A stretch of 39,191 nucleotides of DNA from an uncultured Acidobacteriota bacterium (GTDB taxonomy: Bacteria > Acidobacteriota > UBA6911 > RPQK01 > JAJDTT01): assembly GCA_951812665.1 (NCBI GenBank), contig CATOST010000042.1, forward strand, positions 1 to 39,191, written 5' to 3'. The notes below the pieces were generated by a model. That model did not search any database and was not told the DNA's origin. It saw nothing but the letters and a program-made list of their open reading frames with translations. The position numbers were made by a program, and so were the translations under genes. Of this stretch, positions 32,098 through 38,124 are shown piece after piece. Position 1 is the first letter of the stretch. Every line of letters begins with the position of its first letter.

Positions 32098-32430
32098 TTA
32101 TATGGGATCGAAAAACTGGTCCAAGTGCAGGAACAGGATTCGAGAGTACTGAAAGATCCAGGGAGAAAAAAGAATCAGTTCTCCCGTGATCACAAGCGCG
32201 TTAATCCCTATCGAAAATCCCTTCCACCAGAGATAGGCAGCAGGAGGAGCGCCCACCAGCACCGCCAACCCGTAGGCGAAGTAGAGGGCACCCACAAAGT
32301 ACCCTGGTTCCTGGCGTTCGAATCTCAGGTCGCAGACACCGCAGTTCTGCCTCATACGAAATGCCGAGGCGAAGACCTGCCCCCGCAAACATCGCGGACA
32401 TCTGCGTTGAAGGATCGCGTTGAATCTCAT
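32098..32430 (-). CDS. DUF983 membrane protein
   Basis: The 110-residue protein opens MRFNAILQRRCPRCLRGQVF, the RCPRCxxG motif that defines DUF983, with a second Cys pair in CGVCDLRFE. Together these can bind one zinc. Two membrane segments follow (YFVGALYFAYGLAVLVGAPP and INALVITGELILFSPWIF). The function of the family is unsettled; it is often near cytochrome oxidase genes, which are absent here. The ATG at 32430 fits the family start. A TACAAT box lies 11 nt upstream, implying a very short or absent leader. The upstream 70 bp and first codons are copied at 28592-28679. Confidence 0.82.
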   Translation of the reverse strand: MRFNAILQRRCPRCLRGQVFASAFRMRQNCGVCDLRFERQEPGYFVGALYFAYGLAVLVGAPPAAYLWWKGFSIGINALVITGELILFSPWIFQYSRILFLHLDQFFDPI

Positions 32431-32499
32431 CCGCTGTTGAAATTGTACTCGCTCGAGCGCTGGCTCCAAGTCCGCTCCCGGGGTTGAGTCCCCACAAAC
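32412..32499 (-). promoter_or_regulatory. DUF983 promoter/leader, duplicated elsewhere
   Basis: On the minus strand TTGGAG and TACAAT are 16 bp apart and end 11 nt before the ATG. GGGGACTCAACCCC upstream can form a small hairpin. The whole block recurs at 28592-28679. Confidence 0.5.
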
Positions 32500-32504
32500 A
32501 AGTT

Positions 32505-32527
32505 GAGAAGGTAACGGTCCCTTACTC
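32505..32527. repeat. REP-like GAGAAGGTAACGGTCCCTTACTC palindrome
   Basis: Family member directly adjoining the DUF983 leader, as the copy at 28694-28719 adjoins the second leader. Confidence 0.7.
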
Positions 32528-32542
32528 TCGCTTGGAGGGTCG

Positions 32543-32634
32543 AGATTGACTGGGGAAGTTGACGAGCCTGGGGATGACACCACGAGGACTCACCTCCTCC
32601 GGGGCGGGCAAGATCCACCGCGATCTCCCCCGCA
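32543..32634 (+). pseudogene. Relic of the 3' end of a second OsmC gene
   Basis: GAGATTGACTGGGGAAGTTGA encodes EIDWGS-stop and corresponds to EIDWKS-stop at the end of the OsmC gene (31320). Similarity continues about 70 bp past the stop, through CCTCCGGGGCGG and GATCCxCCGxxATCTCC, at roughly 70 percent. No upstream OsmC sequence remains. Confidence 0.6.
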
Positions 32635-32933
32635 ATATTCCCCGCTTTCCCTCAATCCGGTGCCGAAACCTGGGCCAGTCGACGAAATCGGCCGGGGTTT
32701 AGGTTAATGGCCCGCTCAATGCCAATTCCGGACATCCTGCGTCAGACCGAGCCATCCGGCTGTCAGATTGGGGTTTCCTTCAATCCGAACGGCCCTTTAA
32801 ATGTCATCTTCCACTTCGAGAACATGATGGGGTACTCCTGGAAGGCCCAGGTGACGCGGAATCTCCGGAACCGCCTCAGAGTCAATCTCCGATAGGATAC
32901 GGCCCGCTTTGCGGCGTGGACCGGCCTCAGTGT
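32635..32933. other. Intergenic stretch before the ATPase/HNH module
   Basis: A 62-codon open frame (32707-32895) is present but matches nothing and lacks a ribosome-binding site. I see no RNA gene or clear promoter. Confidence 0.4.
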
Positions 32934-34310
32934 ATGTTCACCGACGATAGCGAGCTTCGTATGTCAGCCAAACGCTGCCGGAAATCGATCTGCTTCCTCC
33001 GTCTCGAGATTGAGAACGTGCGTTGCTTTGCGGAAAGGCAGGTGCTGGACCTTGTCGACTCGAACAATCGCCCTGCCCGGTGGAACCTGCTTGTCGGCGA
33101 CAACGGGGTTGGCAAAACGACGCTTCTGCATTGTCTATCGTGTATGCGCCCGGCGCCATACTTTGACTCCCGCACTGAGAAGCAGACAGGTATCCAACCA
33201 TGGCTGCACGATCAGGATACTCCCGACCTGGAGAGGTTGTTGCGTGACGGCGCCAGCCCCACGGCACTGCGAGCGGAGATGACCGAAATCCCCACGATGG
33301 ACTCACTCCGTCCGTCAACCCCACGGATAAAAACCGGAATCACGCTGGACGCGGAAAACAACCAGCTCGCAGACGTGCGACTGACCGGAAACGAGCCCGA
33401 GAAAACGGTAGACTCATTCGTCATTTTTTATGCGGCAAATCGGCATATGGGGCATCAGAATGCCGACAAGTTGTCCAAGGCTGAACCGGATGACCTGCTT
33501 CAAACAGACACCACGGAGCTTGTCGATGCCGCCGACGTGTTATCGCGGCTGGAATACTCGGCTCTCAAAGGCAACGCGGATTCGAAAGCCCGTCTGGAGA
33601 GTATGAAACGCGCGTTGGTCGGTATTCTTCCTTTCATCGATGCGGCCAGCGACATCGATCTCCAAGACCCGGAAGAACTTGGCAGTCGGCTCAGATTTCG
33701 AACCCCGTACGGGAATGTCCCGCTGGACGGCCTGAGTCTCGGACACCGCACCGTCACCGCGTGGATCGTCGATCTGGCCTGGAGACTGGTCAAGCGGTAT
33801 CCGGAGAGTACGAAGCCGCTTGAGGAGCCGGCCGTGGTGCTGATTGATGAGATCGACCTGCACGTTCATCCTCGCTGGCAGCGCACCATCATGAAGCAAC
33901 TCTCTGATCACTTCACGAACGTTCAGTTCGTGGCGACGACTCACAGTCCGCTGATGGTCGGCTCCATGAGCGGCGTGAATGTAGCTGTGCTCAGACAGAC
34001 GGAGGCTGGCGATCACGTTGTCATCGACAACGAGCCAAAGGTCGTCGAGGGGTGGCGCGTTGACCAGATTCTGGTCAGTCTCTTCGGGTTGGAGACCGCG
34101 AGATCGCTACGAGTCGAGGCTCTCATGAAGGAAAGGGAGCGGCTCCTAGAGAAGAATTCCGATACGCCGCAAGACAGATCACGCCTGCGGGAAATTGCCG
34201 ACGAGCTGTCTTCACTGCCTACGGCGGAGCGAGCTGAGGACCTGGAAGCAATGAGAATCATTCGTGAGGCCGCGGCGGCCGTTCGGGCGAGGCAGGAGGA
34301 CCGGGCGTGA
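32934..34310 (+). CDS. ptuA: Septu-type AAA ATPase (PtuA)
   Basis: The protein is about 458 residues. After a short lead it begins the ABC/SMC-like ATPase core with LRLEIENVRCFAERQVLDL. The Walker A motif WNLLVGDNGVGKTTLLHCL lies near residue 60, an LSLGHRT signature-like stretch is central, and Walker B is VVLIDEIDLHVHPRWQ, followed by FVATTHSPLMV. This order is that of AAA_21-type ATPases found in Septu, retron and similar anti-phage systems. The C-terminal part is charged and helical. It overlaps by 4 nt (GTGA) with an HNH endonuclease gene, the arrangement of PtuA-PtuB. Several starts are possible (GTG 32916, ATG 32934, ATG 32961); none has a strong ribosome-binding site. Confidence 0.8.
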   Translation: MFTDDSELRMSAKRCRKSICFLRLEIENVRCFAERQVLDLVDSNNRPARWNLLVGDNGVGKTTLLHCLSCMRPAPYFDSRTEKQTGIQPWLHDQDTPDLERLLRDGASPTALRAEMTEIPTMDSLRPSTPRIKTGITLDAENNQLADVRLTGNEPEKTVDSFVIFYAANRHMGHQNADKLSKAEPDDLLQTDTTELVDAADVLSRLEYSALKGNADSKARLESMKRALVGILPFIDAASDIDLQDPEELGSRLRFRTPYGNVPLDGLSLGHRTVTAWIVDLAWRLVKRYPESTKPLEEPAVVLIDEIDLHVHPRWQRTIMKQLSDHFTNVQFVATTHSPLMVGSMSGVNVAVLRQTEAGDHVVIDNEPKVVEGWRVDQILVSLFGLETARSLRVEALMKERERLLEKNSDTPQDRSRLREIADELSSLPTAERAEDLEAMRIIREAAAAVRARQEDRA

Positions 34311-35059
34311 TTCGCCTGGACAGGCCGACCGAAACTCCTCGGGTGCTTCGAAATCGTGGAAGGGCCGAGACCCGACAAAACTGCAAGGCCTACGTTGAGG
34401 ATCCGCTTGCGTATGATTCCGGAGATCTGAGGTTTGACTTCAACAATCACATCTACGGAGCACCTCGAGTCAGAGAAGTTCTCAAGCGAATCCAGCACAA
34501 TAAATGCTGCTACTGTGAGTCGAAGACTTCTCCAGGCCGGATCGATCATTTCCGGCCCAAGGGCAGGGTTCGCCAGCGCAAGGGAGGCGACAAGATCCAT
34601 CCCGGCTATTACTGGCTGGCTTACGAGTGGAACAACCTCGTGCTTGCGTGCGAAGACTGCAATCTGAAGAAATCCGATTACTTCCCACTCGAGGATCCGG
34701 GAGAACGAGCCCGAAATCACCTTGAACCAATCAGCAGGGAATCGCCGTTGCTCTTGAATCCCCACGTCGATCCGGACCCGAGCGGGCACATCACTTTCAA
34801 TGGGTCCGCCTGTCAGCCGAGAACGGAAAAGGGTCGCGTAACTGTTACCCTGCTCAAATTGAATCGGCCCATATTGCAGGAGGGCCGGCAGCACGAACTT
34901 GAAACTTTGGAGCTTCTGTGCGCCGTCGTCAGAGACCCAAACCAATGTGACACCCTCCGTCGTGACGCCCGCCGCGTGGTGGACTCGCGCGCACGACCCG
35001 ACGCCCCTTACAGTGCCGTGGCCCGCGACTATCTGAGTGCCATCGGTGCGGGAAACTGA
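34307..35059 (+). CDS. ptuB: HNH endonuclease of the Septu/retron type (PtuB)
   Basis: The 250-residue protein has the HNH core IQHNKCCYCESKTSPGRIDH, then FRPKG, and later YYWLAYEWNNLVLACEDCNL followed by KKSDYFPL. Cys67/Cys70 and Cys115/Cys118 form the structural zinc site, and His81 in DHFRPK with Asn110 fits the catalytic HNH. The YYWLAYEWNNLxLxCxxCN wording is specific to the HNH family that accompanies AAA ATPases in Septu and Ec78-like retron systems. The GTG start overlaps the ATPase stop, so the two are translated together. In the known system the ATPase oligomer holds the nuclease and releases DNA cutting upon phage infection. No reverse transcriptase or retron RNA is adjacent, favouring plain Septu. 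Confidence 0.82.
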   Translation: MIRLDRPTETPRVLRNRGRAETRQNCKAYVEDPLAYDSGDLRFDFNNHIYGAPRVREVLKRIQHNKCCYCESKTSPGRIDHFRPKGRVRQRKGGDKIHPGYYWLAYEWNNLVLACEDCNLKKSDYFPLEDPGERARNHLEPISRESPLLLNPHVDPDPSGHITFNGSACQPRTEKGRVTVTLLKLNRPILQEGRQHELETLELLCAVVRDPNQCDTLRRDARRVVDSRARPDAPYSAVARDYLSAIGAGN

Positions 35060-35228
35060 AAATAGAAAATAGAAATCTTTTTTTGTAGGCAACTTACGAC
35101 CGACTGTGGAGATGATCGAGCTTTGTTTTCAATGACTTGCGAGCAGCCATGATGGATCATCGGTCGATCGGGTGATAGAATGGGAAGTGGTCCGGCACAT
35201 GATACCCAAGAGTGAGTGGAGCAGAGCC

Positions 35229-35423
35229 ATGAAGATTCAGGAGCCGTTGACTACTTCGAGTTCGTTGAAGAATGCCCTCGTTGAGGGGCGCCTTGATATT
35301 CCCGCCGGCGCCAAGTTGAGCCCGGCGCTTCGTCGAATCGTGGAGGAGGTGCGCATGGAAGCGACGGCAGAATTCCCGGCCACATCCGGATACGATCGCA
35401 TGCACCACCGGCACAACCGGTGA
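35229..35423 (+). CDS. yhhA: RiPP precursor peptide with Tyr/His/Arg-rich C-terminal core
   Basis: The 64-residue peptide has a leader of about 50 residues (MKIQEPLTTSSSLKNALVEG, then RLDIPAGAKLSPALRRIVEE) and a C-terminal core TSGYDRMHHRHNR. Directly downstream are a radical SAM/SPASM maturase and two other modifying enzymes, which fits a ribosomally made, post-translationally modified peptide. The core has Tyr55, His59, His60 and His62, aromatic anchors of the kind used for three-residue cyclophanes (for example Tyr-Asp-Arg, His-Asn-Arg). From memory the YxxxHH pattern and gene order match the YhhA group; I cannot confirm it here. GGAG stands 8 nt before the ATG. A start 57 nt upstream is open but poorly placed. 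The 170 bp before it contain only AT-rich sequence and no gene. Confidence 0.7.
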   Translation: MKIQEPLTTSSSLKNALVEGRLDIPAGAKLSPALRRIVEEVRMEATAEFPATSGYDRMHHRHNR

Positions 35424-35433
35424 ACGGGACGCC

Positions 35434-36570
35434 ATGTCGGTCGATGAGACCGTCCCCATCGACACCGTCCTGGTGAAGACGGCCAGCCGTTGCAACATCG
35501 CCTGCAGCTATTGTTACGTCTACCAACTCGGTGACCAAGGGTGGCGACATCAGCCGCCCACCATGTCGAAGTCCACGATCGATGCGATCGTCCGGCGGCT
35601 CGATGAACTCCGGCAGGCGCAAGATCGCGACTTTGCCGTCGTGCTTCATGGTGGCGAACCACTGCTGCTGGAAGAAGCACTGCTGACAAGGTTGCTGACG
35701 GGGCTCCGCACCCGTCTTCCCGTCGGATGCACCCTGTCGGTGCAGACGAACGGGATACTCCTCAGTGACCGCCGGTTGGACATTCTTGCGGACAGCGGCG
35801 CCACGGTTTCCGTAAGTCTCGACGGACCGGCGAAGATCCACAATTCTCGCCGCGTGCGGTTCGATCAGGGGGGGACCTTCGAAGCCACGCTCGACGGCAT
35901 TCGCCGCTTGCAACGACACCCGGCCGCCGAACAGTTGTTTTCCGGCACGCTGAGCGTCGTCGAACCGTCGAGCGATCCCAACGAAGTCTACTGGTTCCTG
36001 CGGCGGCTCGGCGTCCCCGGGATGAGCTTTCTTCTGCCCGACGGGAACCACTCGCGGTTGCCTCCGGGCAAGAACGGATTCGATTCGATCCAGGCAGGGG
36101 CATGGCTGGCGGGCCTGTTCGATGTCTACATGAGTGACCCCGATCCGGTACCGGTCCGCGTGCTGGATGACCTGGTGAAACTTTTGCTCGGAGGATCGGC
36201 GGCGAAGGAGGGGATGGGACAAGAATTGTACGCGATCCTTATCATTGAGACCGATGGGACTGTCGCCAAGAACGACACGCTCAAGAGCGCGTTCGACGGC
36301 GCAGATCGGTACAACGAGCCGTGGTCGGCCCATTCCCATTCATTGCAGGAGATCGCGCGGACAGCCGCCTTTCGAGAACATGTCGAGATGCAGCAGCCTA
36401 CCGCCCGGCAGTGCCTGCGTTGTCCCGAACTGTCGATTTGCGGCGGTGGGATGCCGCTCTACCGTTGGAGCGACGAACGCGGTTTCGACAACCCATCGGT
36501 GTACTGCACTGATCACCTCTACCTGATTTCACACGTTCGGCAATACTTGGCCGCTCATCTTCCGGGCTGA
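35434..36570 (+). CDS. yhhB: Radical SAM/SPASM cyclophane-forming peptide maturase
   Basis: The 378-residue enzyme opens TVLVKTASRCNIACSYCYVY: Cys20, Cys24 and Cys27 (CxxxCxxC) hold the SAM-binding [4Fe-4S] cluster. VVLHGGEPLLL is the GGE motif for SAM, and LSVQTNGILLS and VSVSLDGPAKIHN are the usual later strands. The SPASM region near the end has CLRCPELSICGGG (Cys327, 330, 336), then NPSVYCTDHLYLI (Cys358), which bind auxiliary clusters. This is the FxsB-like branch that joins an aromatic ring carbon to the beta-carbon of a residue two positions on. It lies 10 bp after the precursor and one base before the oxygenase (TGATG). The symbol yhhB is from memory of the family naming. Confidence 0.82.
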   Translation: MSVDETVPIDTVLVKTASRCNIACSYCYVYQLGDQGWRHQPPTMSKSTIDAIVRRLDELRQAQDRDFAVVLHGGEPLLLEEALLTRLLTGLRTRLPVGCTLSVQTNGILLSDRRLDILADSGATVSVSLDGPAKIHNSRRVRFDQGGTFEATLDGIRRLQRHPAAEQLFSGTLSVVEPSSDPNEVYWFLRRLGVPGMSFLLPDGNHSRLPPGKNGFDSIQAGAWLAGLFDVYMSDPDPVPVRVLDDLVKLLLGGSAAKEGMGQELYAILIIETDGTVAKNDTLKSAFDGADRYNEPWSAHSHSLQEIARTAAFREHVEMQQPTARQCLRCPELSICGGGMPLYRWSDERGFDNPSVYCTDHLYLISHVRQYLAAHLPG

Positions 36571-37157
36571 TGCGATCCGTTGTTGACCTCTCCAGCGCCC
36601 GTCTTGAAACGGATCCCTTTCCGTTCTCCGTCGTGCCGGAAGCGTTGTGCAACGATGTCGAGCAGGCCACCTTGTCGTGGTTCGAGCGTGCGGCTCCATG
36701 GAATCTCACGGAGGAATCGTTCTACTCTCAATATGAATTCGACATGCGCGATGTCGAATTGCCCTCCGATATCGCGGAATTGGCCTCCGGCAAGACCGTC
36801 GCCGTGATGCGTGAGCTGATTTCGGAATTGTTCCAGCGGAAGCTCCGGTCGACGGTCGACATGACAGCCCATCGACTAACGGCAGGTCAGCGTATTCGGA
36901 TCCACGACGACTATCTCGAGGGAGGCGAGACCCATCGCCTGATCCTGCAGTTGAATCGCGGCTGGGCTGCTGGCGACGGTGGTCACTTGCTGCTCTTCGG
37001 TGGCCGTGAACCTGAAGATGTGCGGGTCGTGCTCGCACCGGTGTCGAAACAAGCCTTGATTTTCGAGATATCCCACCGCTCGCATCATGCGGTCAGCAAG
37101 GTCGTCCGTGGTGAGCGATACTCCATCGTGTATTCGTTTCATGCAGCCGATAGATAG
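36570..37157 (+). CDS. yhhC: 2-oxoglutarate/Fe(II)-dependent oxygenase acting on the RiPP
   Basis: The 195-residue protein has the facial triad of prolyl-hydroxylase-like oxygenases: His112 and Asp114 in IRIHDDYLEG, His173 in SHHAV, and Arg183 in GERYSIVYSF, which would bind the 2-oxoglutarate carboxylate. LILQLNRGW and GGHLLLFGG are the conserved core strands. Such enzymes hydroxylate or otherwise oxidise an unactivated C-H bond. Here the start codon overlaps the maturase stop (TGATG), so the likely substrate is the precursor peptide. I recall an oxygenase of this type being called YhhC in cyclophane RiPP clusters. Hydroxylation of a core residue is the simplest role; a ring-forming oxidation is also possible. 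Confidence 0.75.
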   Translation: MRSVVDLSSARLETDPFPFSVVPEALCNDVEQATLSWFERAAPWNLTEESFYSQYEFDMRDVELPSDIAELASGKTVAVMRELISELFQRKLRSTVDMTAHRLTAGQRIRIHDDYLEGGETHRLILQLNRGWAAGDGGHLLLFGGREPEDVRVVLAPVSKQALIFEISHRSHHAVSKVVRGERYSIVYSFHAADR

Positions 37158-37166
37158 TAGCCTGCC

Positions 37167-38036
37167 GTGGGTGCCGTTCATCCTGTAGAAGACATACTGC
37201 TGCATCCCGTCTGCTGGACGGAAACTCTGGCTGCGAAACTCCGCCAAACTGGTGTTACCAACTGCCTGATGCCTCTCGGTCTCGACTTCGAGTCTTACGG
37301 CACGGCACGTATGATGACGCGGTCCGCCAACGAAGCGAGGCGGATCGTTGGTAAGGTCGCCTCGCCGGTGGGAGCGAAGGGCGGTCTTGTTCTGCTTGAG
37401 TGCCTTACGTCCCGAGCTGCCACCGAGCTTGACGCTATGGGTCTTTCGCTACGCGAAGTCGACGACTCTGCGATTTCGGCGGAAATTGACGTCCTTGGAC
37501 AAGCTTGGCGCCTTGTTCATGCTCTTTGGCCGGAGTTGTCTTCCTCCATCGAACACTTGGTGCGATGCGTCCACTTGCTCAAGGCGCCCTCCCCAGAGGT
37601 GGATTGCAGCTACAGCCGCCCGGACCTGCCTTTTTCCGTATTTCTCTCCGTACCGGACAAAGGGACTCCCGCAAGGATTGAGCGGGCAACGGAAGCGCTG
37701 GTCCACGAGACGATGCACCTGCAACTTTCGTTGATTGAAAGGCGGATACGACTCATTGAATCAGATTGCACGGAAACGGTTGCCTTCTCACCGTGGCGGA
37801 ACTGCGAACGGAGCGTGCAGGGTGTGCTGCATGCGCTGCACGTGTTCGTGGTTGTGCAGAAACTGTGGCAGCGTGCAGTGCAGAGGACCCCATGTGGGCT
37901 GGACCGGGGATTCGCGGAGGCGCGCATTCGCTCCATTCGGGATGAAGTCGCGAGAACCCAACATCTGGCCGAGTCCCCAGGACTATCTCTGGAAGGTCAA
38001 CAACTCGTGCGGAAGCTGTTAGCGCTGGGGCGATAG
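37167..38036 (+). CDS. HExxH-motif putative peptide modification protein
   Basis: The 289-residue protein carries one HExxH motif in EALVHETMHLQLSLIE (His180, Glu181, His184), with a downstream acid in LIESDC that could be the third zinc ligand. The overall pattern (LPFSVFLSVP before the motif, a helical tail after it) is that of the HExxH-motif proteins found next to radical SAM RiPP maturases, annotated as putative peptide-modification proteins. It may remove the leader or install a further change; its chemistry is not established. It starts with GTG 9 bp after the oxygenase and closes the operon. A REP-like palindrome follows. Confidence 0.72.
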   Translation: MGAVHPVEDILLHPVCWTETLAAKLRQTGVTNCLMPLGLDFESYGTARMMTRSANEARRIVGKVASPVGAKGGLVLLECLTSRAATELDAMGLSLREVDDSAISAEIDVLGQAWRLVHALWPELSSSIEHLVRCVHLLKAPSPEVDCSYSRPDLPFSVFLSVPDKGTPARIERATEALVHETMHLQLSLIERRIRLIESDCTETVAFSPWRNCERSVQGVLHALHVFVVVQKLWQRAVQRTPCGLDRGFAEARIRSIRDEVARTQHLAESPGLSLEGQQLVRKLLALGR

Positions 38037-38056
38037 TCAGAACAACGTGCCAAGTA

Positions 38057-38080
38057 GAGTAGGCGACTGTCCCTTTCTCC
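38057..38080. repeat. REP-like GAGTAGGCGACTGTCCCTTTCTCC palindrome
   Basis: Family member 20 bp after the last RiPP gene; it may serve as the operon terminator. Confidence 0.65.
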
Positions 38081-38124
38081 AGCGCTTCCTCGCCCGGACG
38101 AACGAACGACAGGAGAGCGCCACT

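Noticed and set aside
32707..32895. 62-codon open frame before the ATPase gene
   Set aside because: No ribosome-binding site, no recognisable motif; could be chance at this GC content.
32934..35059. Retron system instead of Septu
   Set aside because: The HNH family is shared with retrons, but no reverse transcriptase or structured msr/msd-like region is visible next to the pair.
34013..35092. 359-codon minus-strand frame
   Set aside because: Antisense to the ATPase end and the HNH gene, both with clear motifs.
35060..35110. T-rich tract as a terminator after the HNH gene
   Set aside because: There is a T-run, but I found no stable hairpin in front of it.
35172..35228. Upstream extension of the RiPP precursor (MIEWEVVRHMIPKSEWSRA)
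   Set aside because: The ATG at 35229 has GGAG at proper spacing, and the resulting 64-residue length suits a leader-core peptide.
35251..36339. 362-codon minus-strand frame
   Set aside because: Antisense to the radical SAM maturase.
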